64,000 nt of DNA from an uncultured Caldilineaceae bacterium (GCA_951812725.1 OX638330.1:4505405-4569404), one strand, 5' to 3'; positions 37,037-46,554 are shown, counted from the first letter of the stretch. Program-made: numbers and translations. Notes: generated from the sequence alone by a model not told the origin.

Positions 37037-37906
37037 CTATTCACTGTCCAATGCCACGGCGATGGCGGCGGCTACGCGGGCGTTGTTGCGCAGCAGGGCC
37101 AGATTGGCGCGCAGGCTGCGGTCGCCGGACAGTTCGGCGATACGGCGCAGCAGAAAGGGCGTCACTTCGGCCGAGCGCAGGCCGGCGGCGTCACTTTCCG
37201 CCAGTGCCTGCTCGATCTGCGGTTCAATCTGTGCGGCGGGAATTTCGTCCTCTTGGGGAACAGGTACTGCCACGAGCAGCCCTCCCGTCAAGTCCAAAGC
37301 CCGCTTTGCCCGCCAGATTTCGGCGACCTCCTGGGGAGAGTTACAACAGACATCGACCGGCAGGCCGCTGCTGCGACTGTAGAAGGCGGGGAACTCCTCG
37401 GTGCGGTAGCCGATGACGGTTACGCCGTGCGTTTCCAGGTATTCGAGGGTGGCCGGCAGGTCCAGTATTGCTTTGGCGCCGGCGCAGACGACGATGAGGG
37501 GAGTCTGGGCCAGTTCCTGCAGGTCGGCGCTGACGTCGGTGCTGGGGCCGGGCTCGCGGCTGCGGTGGACGCCGCCGATGCCGCCGGTGGCGAACAGTTC
37601 GATGCCGGCGCGGTGGGCGATCCACATGGTGGCGGCGACGGTGGTGGCCCCGTCGAGTTTGCGGGCGACGACGATGGGCAGGTCGCGGCGGCTTACCTTG
37701 CTCACAGGTCGGTCGGGCGCTGCGGCCAGCCGCTCGATCTGCTGCGGGCTGAGGCCGGCGATCAGTTCGCCGGCGATGACGCCGACGGTGGCCGGAACCG
37801 CGCCATGCTGGCGGATGATAAGCTCCATTTCATTGGCCAGTTTGAGGTTGTCGGGGTAGGGCAGGCCGTGGCTGATTACGGTGGATTCGAGTGCGACTTT
37901 TTTCAT
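37037..37906 (-). CDS. psuG: Pseudouridine-5'-phosphate glycosidase
   Basis: 289 residues from ATG 37906. It splits pseudouridine 5'-phosphate into uracil and ribose 5-phosphate. Conserved parts: ALESTVISHGLPYPDNLKLA at the start, VGVIAGELIAGLS, the VSKVSRRDLPIVVARKLDGA segment with the catalytic Lys, TMWIAHRAGIELFATGGIGG and VCAGAKAILDLPATLEYLET. The partner kinase PsuK is not adjacent. No ribosome site precedes the ATG; the leader is a TTTTTAGTT-type repeat tract, which may have replaced the original leader. Confidence 0.92.
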   Translation of the reverse strand: MKKVALESTVISHGLPYPDNLKLANEMELIIRQHGAVPATVGVIAGELIAGLSPQQIERLAAAPDRPVSKVSRRDLPIVVARKLDGATTVAATMWIAHRAGIELFATGGIGGVHRSREPGPSTDVSADLQELAQTPLIVVCAGAKAILDLPATLEYLETHGVTVIGYRTEEFPAFYSRSSGLPVDVCCNSPQEVAEIWRAKRALDLTGGLLVAVPVPQEDEIPAAQIEPQIEQALAESDAAGLRSAEVTPFLLRRIAELSGDRSLRANLALLRNNARVAAAIAVALDSE

Positions 37907-37945
37907 GACTGCAGTTTTTAGTTTTGAGTTCTTAGTTTTTAGTTG
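37907..37945. repeat. TTTTTAGTT-type degenerate repeat
   Basis: Reads CTGCAGTTTTTAGTTTTGAG and then TTCTTAGTTTTTAGTTGG. Similar short tracts occur at about 15995-16015, 32008-32025 and 60990-61012, always at gene edges. These and the AGTGGTT tracts seem to be two variants of a simple heptad-like repeat scattered in this genome. Confidence 0.5.
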
Positions 37946-38370
37946 GCTCGGCAACGTACCAAAGTTGGCTGCCGAGATTTGGGTGGGGGGCTGTGTTTGA
38001 TTCTGCGTTATTGGTTGGGATGTGTCAATATGGTGGGTAGGAAGGGTCTATCCCAGACTCTTGGGCGAAGGATGTCAGAATCAGGATTGCTGTTTCACGG
38101 CTCTCATGCGGGGGGCCGGTTCTCGCTTGCGAGTCACGCTCAACAGCCTGGCATTCTCCCGTGTAGTCGACCGCTGACAGAAGTCATCGACATGACAGAA
38201 CAGTTTGCGTATACTCATCACTGAGCACCTTTCTTCGCTGGAGAACTTCTATTCTGCCGGCTTGATAAGGAGCTCACTTACTCCGAAGTCAGGTTAAGTA
38301 TATAATTCCCTTCGACAGTTGGAAGACTGCGCCGCGGTCAAGCGCAACTGCAAGAAAGGAGAGACGGACA
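37946..38370. other. Gene-free stretch with a promoter-like box
   Basis: No convincing coding frame. A perfect TATAAT lies at 38301-38306, 65 bases before the antitoxin gene, with a weak CTTACT 18 bases upstream (38277-38282). It is a candidate promoter for the VapBC pair. Confidence 0.4.
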
Positions 38371-38601
38371 ATGCAAAAGACCCTGCACATCAGAACGACG
38401 GTGTTGCCTGGGGGCAGGATTGAAATTGTGGACCAGGAGCTTCCGGTTGGGGAGTCTGTCAGCGTCGTCGTTCACTCTTCGGTGACTAAGCGGCGGTCTG
38501 CGGTTGAAATTCTGAAGGAAGCGCCCGGGCAGCGTCTATTCAGGAGCGCGGAGGAAGTTGAAGGCTACCTCAAGGACGAACGGGCGTCATGGGAAGGTTG
38601 A
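38371..38601 (+). CDS. Antitoxin of a VapBC-like pair
   Basis: 76 residues; AAGGAG stands 9 bases before the ATG. The beta-rich start (LHIRTTVLPGGRIEIVDQEL, then PVGESVSVVVHS) and the helical, acidic tail match small antitoxins found before PIN-domain toxins. Its end overlaps the toxin start by 13 bases, so the two are translationally coupled. It should bind the toxin and repress the operon. Confidence 0.75.
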   Translation: MQKTLHIRTTVLPGGRIEIVDQELPVGESVSVVVHSSVTKRRSAVEILKEAPGQRLFRSAEEVEGYLKDERASWEG

Positions 38602-39044
38602 CGCTACCGTCTACTGGTCCGGTTTATCTGGATGCCAGCGGTTTTATCTACAGCATAGAGCGCATTGAGCCATACCGCACTTTGCTTGAACCGATGTGGC
38701 TGCAGGCACAGGCAGGGCAGTTCAGCATCGTGAGCAGCGACCTGGTCGTTTTGGAAACCCTTGTCAAGCCGCTGCGTGAGGGTGACACGGTCGTCGAGCT
38801 GTTATTTCGTTCGTTGTTCGAGGCCAGTGAGGTGAGACTAATCCCGGCCACCCGCCCATTGTGGGAGGAAGCTGCGCGTTTACGTGCCGAGACGGGTTTG
38901 AAGACACCTGACGCGCTTCACGCGGCAGCGGCTCTGCACGCCGGATGTACGATCTTTATCACAAATGATGATGATTTTCGGCGTCTAAAGGAGTTGCCCG
39001 TGGTTGTCTTGGATGACCTTCTCAGAGAAGAGAACCAAGTTTGA
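38589..39044 (+). CDS. vapC: PIN-domain ribonuclease toxin (VapC-like)
   Basis: 151 residues. The acidic active-site residues of PIN nucleases are in place: Asp in VYLDASGFIYS (about 15), Glu in DLVVLETLVKPL (about 54), Asp in LKTPDALHAAAAL (about 109) and Asp in IFITNDDDFRRL (about 127-129). VapC toxins cut tRNA or rRNA when the antitoxin is lost. The gene overlaps the antitoxin gene and has no ribosome site of its own except within it. Confidence 0.88.
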   Translation: MGRLTLPSTGPVYLDASGFIYSIERIEPYRTLLEPMWLQAQAGQFSIVSSDLVVLETLVKPLREGDTVVELLFRSLFEASEVRLIPATRPLWEEAARLRAETGLKTPDALHAAAALHAGCTIFITNDDDFRRLKELPVVVLDDLLREENQV

Positions 39045-39149
39045 CTGTCTGGCCTGTAGGGCTGCTATTGCTAAACGGTGCCACGCCGTCACGATGGCCT
39101 CTTTTTTGCGTGTCGCGTCCGCCTCGCCGATGTATCGATAGTCGATAGG

Positions 39150-39195
39150 GTAGGCCTCGCTCAAGGTCGCGAATTGATTATGGCTGAGTAGTTAC
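39150..39195. repeat. Solo right-end remnant of the dispersed element
   Basis: CCTCGCTCAAGG..CGAAT..GGCTGAGTAGTTAC (ending 39195) matches the last 40 bases of the 55209-55495 element; the 14-base terminal repeat is identical. No left end or target duplication was found, so only the right end remains, between VapC and the SDR gene. Confidence 0.65.
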
Positions 39196-39248
39196 GCTGC
39201 AACTGAGAACTGAAAGCTGACGACAACAGACTAAGTGAGGTAGATGAG

Positions 39249-39992
39249 ATGACGAATGCAGGGCAGTCGCTGGCCGGGAAGGTAGCTCTGATCACCGGTG
39301 GCGGGCGGGGCATAGGGCGGGCGATCGCCATTGCGTTTGCCGGCGCGGGGGCGGCGGTTTGTTGCGCGGCGCGCACTCGGTCGGAGATTGAGGCCGTGGC
39401 CGGTGAGATCGAGGCGGCGGGTGGGCAGGCGCTGGCGGTGACTACGGACGTGGCCGACCTGGCATCGGTGCAGAGGGCGGTTGACGAGACGGCGGCGCGC
39501 TTTGGCGGCCTGGATATCCTGGTCATCAACGCGGGCGTCTCGCCGGGGCGGAGCGAGGTGGTCGAGAGCGACCCGGCGGCCTGGAGCCAGACGATCGCGA
39601 TCAATCTGACGGGCGCTTACCACTGCGCGAGGGCGGCCATTCCCCATCTCAAGGCGCGCGGCGGGGGTAAGATCATTACGATTGGGTCGGGGATGGGGCA
39701 CCGCGGCGCGCCTGGCTCGTCGGCCTACAGCGCGTCCAAGGCGGGGCTGTGGATGTTGACGCGTGTGCTGGGCCAGGAGTTGCGGGGCGACAATATCAGC
39801 GTGAACGAGCTGATTCCGGGGCCGGTAAACACGGCGATGATGCCCGGTGCGGACGCGCGCGCGCCCGGCACGTTCGATGGCGAGTGGTTCAAGGAACCGG
39901 AGGAGGTGGCGCCGCTGGCGTTGTTTCTGGCCGGCGCGCCGGACGGCGGGCAGACGGCGCAGAGTTTTAGTTTGATGCGTCGGGATAATTAG
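39249..39992 (+). CDS. Short-chain dehydrogenase/reductase
   Basis: 247 residues. Classical SDR: the cofactor motif GGGRGIGRAIAIAFAGAG (about 16-33), the NAG motif (INAGVSPG), Ser in ITIGSGMGHRG and the YSASKAG active-site Tyr/Lys (about 158-162). The fold is close to FabG/3-oxoacyl-ACP reductases, but the substrate is unknown. The IS66 element inserted right after its stop codon. A decayed copy of this gene's C-terminus lies at about 42903-42971. Confidence 0.9.
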   Translation: MTNAGQSLAGKVALITGGGRGIGRAIAIAFAGAGAAVCCAARTRSEIEAVAGEIEAAGGQALAVTTDVADLASVQRAVDETAARFGGLDILVINAGVSPGRSEVVESDPAAWSQTIAINLTGAYHCARAAIPHLKARGGGKIITIGSGMGHRGAPGSSAYSASKAGLWMLTRVLGQELRGDNISVNELIPGPVNTAMMPGADARAPGTFDGEWFKEPEEVAPLALFLAGAPDGGQTAQSFSLMRRDN

Positions 39993-39999
39993 GTTAAGG

Positions 40000-41568
40000 G
40001 TAACTACTAAGCCTGGATGTTGTCAGGGATAAAGGGTTGGCCAAGAAAGGCGTTGTAGATGGCATCAATTGCGTTGAAGCCATGTTTACGAGCAGTAGAG
40101 ATATAGGAACGCAGAGCACAGAAGATGTGTGCCCCGTCTTCAGTGCGAAAGCAGCCGGATATCTTCTGTTGGACCTTGATCATGCGTACATCTCGTTCGA
40201 CCAGGTTGTTGTCAAAAGGGATGCGGAAGTCAAACATGAAGGCTAAGACGCCAGCCTTGTGTTTGTGCAAACGGTCAAGCAGGTTTTTGGGCGGCGACTG
40301 TTTGGGTCGGCCGATCGGTTTGCGTTTTGGCTTTGGCGGGGCAGGGTTGTCGGCAAAACCCTCGGCAATGAGCGCATCGTACTCGGCCTCGTAGTAGGCC
40401 AGACGGTCTGGCGGCAAGGTCGTATGCCGTGTTGAGGTTGATGCGACTTCGTCTTTGATGTCGCACAACAAGCGCTTCATCTTCTTGGCCCATGCCTGGT
40501 CGTACTGTTCGATGATGAAGTTGAGGTCGCGCAGGTGATGGACGTTGCAGAGGCTATGCTGACAGTCGCTAAACTTGAAGTAGGAGCGCCAGTAATCATG
40601 CAGAGCAACGCCTTTGAAATGGGGCAGGACGCCTCCGGCTCGCATGCCGATATGCCCGCGTTTGGCATGGACGTGGTACTGGGTCAGTTTTTCTGTGCTG
40701 GCCACGTGCAACCACTGCAACCGCTCGACGACACGCATGCCGCTCTCATCGAAATGGACGACAGGAGCAGCGATCAGTTGTTGGCGAATCTGGGCCAGAC
40801 TCCTCTGTGTGCGCTTGGCAAGTCGGTAAACAGAGGCGAGTATCACCGGCTCCGAAGGCGCATCCCCGTAGAGCGCAGTCAGCAACTCTCTGATGCGGGC
40901 GAAAGGGATGAACTGTTGGCTGTAGAGGTAGCAGGCAAACGCCTTCAGACGCAGACCATACTGGGTCGGCTGCGTAACGTGAGAGGGAAACTCTCCCTTT
41001 ACGCTCGCACCACAGCCAGGACACTGCTTTACTTCCGCCTGATGTTCCGTCACTTCGATGCGGGCCGGCGGAACGTCGAACACCTGCCGTTTCTCTTGCC
41101 GCGTGACTGCTTCCGCTCTCAGATCTGTCTGGCAGTGCGGGCAATCCGCCAGCGCATGGACGATGACATGGTCCGGCTCCGCCACCTGCATCAAGGTGCG
41201 CCCTTTGTGCCCGCGTTGCCCACCACGCAGCCGCTGGCCAGAGCGGCGCAGACTCTTGCGCCTGCCTTTCTTCGGACCATCGCTGCTCGGCGGCTTGCCG
41301 CTGTTGTGACTGTCTTTCGCCAGTTGATCCTGCAACTTCTGGATCAACTCCTGCTGCACTGCCACCTGCTGCTGCAATTGCTGCACCAACTCCTGTTGCG
41401 CACCATATTGCTGCTGCAGAACCAGAATCAGCTCGATCAGGCTCTCTCGGTCTATTCGCTCTAGCTGCTCTCGGTCCAACTGGTCCATTTTGCTCATGTC
41501 TCTTACTCTACATCAGCCAAGAGCATACGTACATTAGCTCTTTTTCTTTACATAGGCTTAGTAGTTAC
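40000..41568. mobile_element. Complete IS66-family insertion sequence (single transposase, ISBst12-like layout)
   Basis: Terminal inverted repeats GTAACTACTAAGCCT are perfect over 15 bases (40000-40014 and 41554-41568). Both ends are flanked by the 8-bp direct repeat GGTTAAGG (39992-39999 and 41569-41576). The GTAA ends and 8-bp duplication are characteristic of IS66. There are no tnpA/tnpB accessory genes, as in the single-gene branch of the family. The intact duplication implies recent insertion, between the SDR gene and a decayed oxidoreductase. Confidence 0.95.
40007..41497 (-). CDS. IS66-family transposase
   Basis: 496 residues. A Gln-rich coiled coil (about 20-60) is followed by the KDSHNSGKPPSSDGPKKGRR segment typical of the family. 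A zinc-binding part (CPHCQTDL and CPGCGASVKG) and the FACYLYSQQFIPFARIRELL region come next. The DDE catalytic residues are in VHFDESGMRV, ALHDYWRSY and PFDNNLVERDVRMIKVQQK; the FRTEDGAHIFCALRSYISTA end is also standard. The gene spans nearly the whole element and appears intact, so it could also act in trans on the related miniature elements. Confidence 0.95.
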   Translation of the reverse strand: MSKMDQLDREQLERIDRESLIELILVLQQQYGAQQELVQQLQQQVAVQQELIQKLQDQLAKDSHNSGKPPSSDGPKKGRRKSLRRSGQRLRGGQRGHKGRTLMQVAEPDHVIVHALADCPHCQTDLRAEAVTRQEKRQVFDVPPARIEVTEHQAEVKQCPGCGASVKGEFPSHVTQPTQYGLRLKAFACYLYSQQFIPFARIRELLTALYGDAPSEPVILASVYRLAKRTQRSLAQIRQQLIAAPVVHFDESGMRVVERLQWLHVASTEKLTQYHVHAKRGHIGMRAGGVLPHFKGVALHDYWRSYFKFSDCQHSLCNVHHLRDLNFIIEQYDQAWAKKMKRLLCDIKDEVASTSTRHTTLPPDRLAYYEAEYDALIAEGFADNPAPPKPKRKPIGRPKQSPPKNLLDRLHKHKAGVLAFMFDFRIPFDNNLVERDVRMIKVQQKISGCFRTEDGAHIFCALRSYISTARKHGFNAIDAIYNAFLGQPFIPDNIQA

Positions 41569-41569
41569 G

Positions 41570-41700
41570 GTTAAGGACACCCACGACCGCTGGTTTGGCG
41601 CTTTGTAAATCGCCGCTATGACGGCGCTGCTGCTGAAACGGAAGAGTGCCTCGCCGGTTTTGTTACGGTCGGGGCCGTATTTTTGTACGGTCACGTTCGC
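41570..41700 (-). pseudogene. Decayed C-terminal fragment of a Gfo/Idh/MocA oxidoreductase
   Basis: Read on the minus strand it gives NVTVQKYGPDRNKTGEALF followed by RFSSSAVIAAIYKAPNQRSW, which aligns with NVVLEKYGPDCDETGEALF...FSS and AVMEAMYKAADEGSWVSV of the intact gene at 47610-48629. An internal piece of about 100 codons is missing in frame. The N-terminal two thirds are absent. The IS66 element lies at its 3' end. Confidence 0.75.
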
Positions 41701-41848
41701 AATGCGCTGATCGGCGGGGCTTACGCAAGCGAGCGGCGGGTCGCCTGTGACCGGGAGAGCTGAAATGATATTTCAGAAGCCCTTGAAGCATATCAGGGGC
41801 GATCGGCTGGGATGTATGACGCGGCGGTCAAGGGTGCGTGGGAGAAAC

Positions 41849-42841
41849 ATGAAGCCCGTATGGGCCATAGGTGTTGCTATCGCGCTCCTGTTGACTGTTT
41901 CCTGCGGCGCAAGGAGTACAGTCTCTTCAGAGAGCAGTTCGTCTGGCACATGGTCCGTGGTCGCTGTGGACGCTGACGGCGGCGAGGTGGGCGTTGCTCT
42001 GGCCACGTGCGTTGCCGGCGACTTCAGGCTTTCCCAATCAGCTGCCGGCGGAGCGGGGAATGAGGCGGGGCGAACGGTTTATCAGGTGTATATCGACATC
42101 TCTCTGCTCGGGAATGTCGAACTGGCCCGCCTGCTGCCCGGGCATGGCGTAATTGTGGCCCAGGCGCAGGTGGATTCGGAGAACAGCGACCGGATCGATA
42201 GGGCTGCGAGTCGCTTACTGGCCGGCGCTTCTGCTCAGGATGCAGTTGCCGCAGCCATGTCGGGTGACTCCGCGGTGCAGACGAGGCAGTACGGCGTGGC
42301 TACGCTGGCGCAGTGAGAGGCGAATTTCACCGGGGATGAGAACTCCGACTGGGCCGGCGGGGTCAGCGGGCCATCCGTTTCGGCGCAGGGGAATATTCTG
42401 GTGGGACCGGCGGTGGTCAGCGCTGCGGTGGAAGCGTTTCAAGAGGTTATACAACAGCCGGGCGCAGTCCTGTCTGATGGGCTGATGGCCGCGCTTGGGG
42501 CCGGCTCCATGGCAGGGGGCGACAACCGTTGTCCGCGAGAACAGACGGCTCAGTCCGCTTTCCTGGCGGTGGCGGGTAGCGGCGACCAGGGAGACACCTT
42601 GAGCCGGTGGCTGACGGTTCCGCCGCAAGATATTGGCGAGGAGAACCCGGTGGCCCTGCTGCGCCAGGCCTATGATAGGGGAGAGTCCTCGCGGGTAGAG
42701 GTTAACGGAATCGGAAGCGACGGTTTGCCGCCGTTATTGTGGGGACTGGCTGCGTTGGTTGTGGCCTTTGTGTTGGCCTCAGGTGTGGCTGTGTTTTGGG
42801 TTGTGAAGAGACGGAGGCGTCGGAGGCCTTCTCAGGATTGA
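41849..42841 (+). pseudogene. DUF1028 family membrane-anchored protein interrupted by an in-frame TGA
   Basis: From ATG 41849 (GGGAG 4 bases upstream) a lipoprotein-like signal (AIGVAIALLLTVSCG) leads into the DUF1028 domain (WSVVAVDADGGEVGVALATC), an Ntn-hydrolase-fold family of unclear role. TGA at 42314-42316 stops the frame after QYGVATLAQ. The same frame continues without shift (EANFTGDENSDWAGGVSG, AQGNILVGPAVVSAAVEAFQ) to a C-terminal membrane helix (PLLWGLAALVVAFVLASGVA) and a basic tail ending at 42841. Relatives usually have Gly at the stop position, so GGA to TGA is the simplest origin. Either a nonsense pseudogene or a sequence error. Confidence 0.8.
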
Positions 42842-42902
42842 GCCGCGGCAATTGCCCTACACGCGTTGCAGCCGGGCTCTCACTCATCGGGCGTAGCCGA
42901 GA

Positions 42903-42971
42903 GCGGCCCGGCCTTTTGGCGTCAGCGGACGGGTGGCGCAGAGTTTGGGCCTGATGCGCCGCGATGTTTAG
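42903..42971 (+). pseudogene. Remnant of an SDR C-terminus
   Basis: The frame ending at 42971 reads SGRVAQSLGLMRRDV and stop, against DGGQTAQSFSLMRRDN and stop at the end of the SDR gene (39992). The DNA match (GGCGCAGAGTTT and CTGATGCG) supports common origin. Only about 20 codons remain. Confidence 0.55.
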
Positions 42972-43032
42972 AATCGATGGGTGAGAGAAAAGGCAATTCC
43001 AGTCACTCTTCGTGCTTCTTCCCGCATGTCTC

Positions 43033-46000
43033 CTACTGCGTGGTCTCTGTTTTGGGCCGGAACGCGTTCACAACGCCGCCATCGTGGAAAGCGTAGACGA
43101 CGCCCTTGTCAGCGGTCAAGAACCTCATTACGCCACTTTCCGTCTCATAGTGGAACAGTTTTTCTCCAGTCACGCTGTCCACACCGAAGATGAGACCCCT
43201 ATTCGTGCCAAAGTAGACGACACCATCGACAATTCTGGGCGTGTCAACCACACTAATGTCCGTTCCGTAGCGCCAGAGGTCCTCACCGGTCTTTGCATCC
43301 AGTGCGTACAGGGGTCCTCGAATGGAGCCGCCGTACAGAACGCCATTGACCAGGAGCGGGGCAGAGAAAATATAGGCCAGTGCGTCACGGTGCCAGAGTT
43401 CTTGCCCTGTGTCGACAGCAAACGCGTGGTAGTGACCGTCATGGGAAACCGCAAAAACCACATCATCGGCGACCAGCGGAGCGGCGGTGACCGTACCTAC
43501 TGTGGCGGCCCGCCAGATAAGCTGTCCGGTGGCGGTGTCTAGCGCGTAGAGGTAATCGGCGTTAGTAGTAAAATAGACCATGCCTTCCTTGGCGCTGAGA
43601 GCCCTCAGCCGTTTGTCTGCCGCGTAATTCCATTTCAGCTCTCCTGTAGCGAGATCCAGCGCATATAGTTCGGCCCCGGCATACGAATACAGCACGTTCT
43701 GGTCCACCTCACCCAGATATAGAAAGTAAGCATCAAATTGCTTATGCCAGATGATGTTGCCGGTGGAGAGTTCAACTGCAAAGATATGGCCGCCTTCCGT
43801 ATTAAAGTAGACGACGCCTTTTTCGGCCAAAACATGGTACACGGGGTAGTTGGTTTCATGCAGCCAGAGCAGTTCACCGCTGGCCGCGTCGAGTGCATAC
43901 ATGTTGCCGTCTTCCGAGCCGAAGAAGACGGTGCCACCGACCTGGGCAGGGGAGGCATGCACGTTGTCGCCGGCCCGGAAGCTCCAGAGGCGTTCGCCGC
44001 TGTCGGGATGCAGGGCGTGGATGTAGCCTTCCGGCGCGCCGACGTAGACTGTTCCGCCGACGAGTGCGCGTGCCAGGAGAAGTGGTCGGCCGTCCTGGGA
44101 GAATTCCGGTTCGTCGGGTCGATAGATCCAGAGAAGCGGGGAATCAGGAGCAGGGGGGAGAACCGGCTTGACTTCCAGAGCGTAAACAAGATCGGAGCCG
44201 ACGTAGATTCTGCCATCTGCCACTGCCGGGGTGGGTACCGGTTCGTGCCCCACCTGATAGTACCAAAGTCGCTTCCCGCTGACAGCATCCAGCGCGTACA
44301 GGACGCCATAGTGGGTGCCGACGTAGACGGTGCCATCCGCCACCACCGGGGAGGAGATCTCGTAATTGTAGGGACTGTAGGACTTGGTCTCGCGACGCCA
44401 GAGCAGTTCTCCGTCGGCGGTGTTGAGGGCGTATAGGTACCCATCGACCAGGCTGAAGTAGACAACGCCGTTTGCCACCGCTGGAGATGAGTTGACCCCA
44501 AAGATGGCAATAAAGCGCCAGAGCAGTTCACCGCTGGCAGCGTCGAGGGCGTACAGGTGGCCATCCGATGAGCCGATGTAGACGACGCCTTCAGCCACAG
44601 CCGGGTTTGATCTCATGATGCCCCCGGTCCATGCCCGCCAGAGCAGTTCACCGCTGGCGGCGTCCAGGGCGTGCAGGTGGCCATCGCCGGAGCCGACATA
44701 GACGACGCCTTCAACCACGGTTGGAGAGGATTCGACCGGGCCGGCGGTAAAGTAGCGCCAGCTTAGTTTCCCGCTGTCGCCGTTCAACGCGTAAAGATAA
44801 CCGTCATTTGCGCCAATGAAGACAATACCATCTACGACCGTGGGGGAGGAAAAGACATCGTCCCCTGCCTCAAAGCGCCAGTTGACCTTTCCGGTGACGG
44901 CGTCGAGCGCGTAGATATGGTTGCTGTCATAGTACGTGCCGAAGTAGACCTTCCCATCAGCCACCGCCGGAGTGGAAATCACCCAGTTTCCTGTATCGAA
45001 GCGCCAAAGCGACTCGCCGGTGACCGCATCCGCTGCGTATAAGAAGCTGTCTAAACCGAAGTACACAGCGCCATCGCTGAAAACCGGTGCGGTCGTCTCG
45101 TGGCCAAACCATTCGCTTTCGAAAGTCCAAAGAAGCTTTGGAAGTACCTTCTCTGCTTGGTCAACTGCCGAGGCAGATGTTTGGGGGGCCTGCACCGTAG
45201 TTGTCTCCGGAGCAGTTGGTAGCTCGGCTTCCGGTTGGGGCGAGGCCGGGTCGGCTGCGGGCAGGGCATAGATGTTCCCGTCTCCAGAGCCTACGTAGAC
45301 GACGCCATCGGCAACCGCCGGAGAGGAAAGTACTTTCCCTTCTGTCCCGTAGCGCCAGACGAGTGTGCCATCGGAAGCATTGAGGGCGTACAGGTGACCG
45401 TCATCGGAACCGATATAGGCTACGCCGTCAGCGACTGCTGGAGAGGAGTTCACGGCGTCGTCTGTGGTGTACTTCCAGCGAACGTCGCCACTGCCAGCAT
45501 CCAAGGCATAGACGTAGTTCAGCCCGGAGCCGATGTAGAGAACACCGTCAGCGACCAAAGGTGAGGAATGGAGGCTGGCCGTCAAGGATGCCGAAGATGA
45601 AGAACCGACTGAATCATCGTCGTTTGTCGTGCTGGCCGCAAAACGCCAGCGAAGCTCACTCGTCTCAACATACACGGCGTAAAGGAAGCCGTTGGCAGCG
45701 CCAAAGTAGACCATGTCTGCCGTCACTGCAGGCAAGGACGACACCCAACCCCGATAGATTCCATAGTTCCAAATTCGTGTACCGCTCGCTGCGTCCAAAG
45801 CGAGCAAGCCATCTTTCGCCATACCGACATAGGCGATTCCCTGTACAACGGCAGGTGAGGAAATGACGCTTTCTTCCGTGTCGTAGCGCCAGCGAAGCAC
45901 TCCGGTGGCCGCTTCCAAAGCGTACAGACGGCCGTCCATTGAGCCGATAAAGAGGACACCATCCGCAATGGTGGGCGAGGAGTAGAGGGGGCCTTCGGTG

Positions 46001-46446
46001 GCATAACGCCAGAGCAAATCGCCGCTGGCAGCGTCAATTGCATACACGTTGCTGTCATGGGAGCCGATGTAGACGACTCCCTCGGCTACAGCCGGGGAGG
46101 AGATGAAGCCTGGGCCGGTAGCGTAACGCCAGCGGAGCTCGCCAGTCGCGGCGTCTAGGGCGTACAGGTGCCCGTCCATCGAGCCGACATAGAGTACGCC
46201 GCCCGACACTGTGGGTGAGGAATGAACAGAGCCGCCGGTGGCATAGCTCCAGAGCGGTTCGACGGGGCCATTCTCGTTTTCGGCCTCCACTGTAGGGCGC
46301 TGCGCAGCAGAGATGAAGATGGGCGGTGTCGATTGGCGATGGGCGTATGCCGTGCCAGCAAGAGAACTATACACTGCTAAGGCAGGGACGACCCCTCGCA
46401 AGACCTGGCGTATCATGCTACGTAGGCGTTTTGCTTTTGTATACAT
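43033..46446 (-). CDS. Secreted PQQ-type beta-propeller protein with about 24 blades
   Basis: 1137 residues with an N-terminal signal peptide (VVPALAVYSSLAGTAYA). Nearly the whole protein is a tandem array of about 40-residue PQQ-like repeats of the form SSPAVADGVVYVGSGDGHLY-ALDAASGELLWR, with the Trp-docking pattern. I count eight blades, a Pro/Thr-rich linker (DPASPQPEAELPTAPETTTV), eight more, a short KPVLPPAPDSP linker, then eight or nine. This suggests three eight-bladed propellers in a row. It has no dehydrogenase catalytic residues that I recognise, so a binding or scaffold role at the cell surface is more likely than PQQ-dependent oxidation. The many near-identical DNA repeats make it prone to recombination and assembly error. 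Confidence 0.85.
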   Translation of the reverse strand: MYTKAKRLRSMIRQVLRGVVPALAVYSSLAGTAYAHRQSTPPIFISAAQRPTVEAENENGPVEPLWSYATGGSVHSSPTVSGGVLYVGSMDGHLYALDAATGELRWRYATGPGFISSPAVAEGVVYIGSHDSNVYAIDAASGDLLWRYATEGPLYSSPTIADGVLFIGSMDGRLYALEAATGVLRWRYDTEESVISSPAVVQGIAYVGMAKDGLLALDAASGTRIWNYGIYRGWVSSLPAVTADMVYFGAANGFLYAVYVETSELRWRFAASTTNDDDSVGSSSSASLTASLHSSPLVADGVLYIGSGLNYVYALDAGSGDVRWKYTTDDAVNSSPAVADGVAYIGSDDGHLYALNASDGTLVWRYGTEGKVLSSPAVADGVVYVGSGDGNIYALPAADPASPQPEAELPTAPETTTVQAPQTSASAVDQAEKVLPKLLWTFESEWFGHETTAPVFSDGAVYFGLDSFLYAADAVTGESLWRFDTGNWVISTPAVADGKVYFGTYYDSNHIYALDAVTGKVNWRFEAGDDVFSSPTVVDGIVFIGANDGYLYALNGDSGKLSWRYFTAGPVESSPTVVEGVVYVGSGDGHLHALDAASGELLWRAWTGGIMRSNPAVAEGVVYIGSSDGHLYALDAASGELLWRFIAIFGVNSSPAVANGVVYFSLVDGYLYALNTADGELLWRRETKSYSPYNYEISSPVVADGTVYVGTHYGVLYALDAVSGKRLWYYQVGHEPVPTPAVADGRIYVGSDLVYALEVKPVLPPAPDSPLLWIYRPDEPEFSQDGRPLLLARALVGGTVYVGAPEGYIHALHPDSGERLWSFRAGDNVHASPAQVGGTVFFGSEDGNMYALDAASGELLWLHETNYPVYHVLAEKGVVYFNTEGGHIFAVELSTGNIIWHKQFDAYFLYLGEVDQNVLYSYAGAELYALDLATGELKWNYAADKRLRALSAKEGMVYFTTNADYLYALDTATGQLIWRAATVGTVTAAPLVADDVVFAVSHDGHYHAFAVDTGQELWHRDALAYIFSAPLLVNGVLYGGSIRGPLYALDAKTGEDLWRYGTDISVVDTPRIVDGVVYFGTNRGLIFGVDSVTGEKLFHYETESGVMRFLTADKGVVYAFHDGGVVNAFRPKTETTQ

Positions 46447-46554
46447 GAGGGGATCACTCTCTTTGTTTCTGGATGTCTCACGTTCGCCTTCGGGCGTAAC
46501 GCCAAGGCATTCTGAGGACTGAGAGCAGATTGGCGCGGTCCTCAGGCGGACTGG

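Noticed and set aside
42314..42316. TGA as a selenocysteine codon
   Set aside because: The family position is not a cysteine, and no selenocysteine insertion hairpin is evident after the codon.
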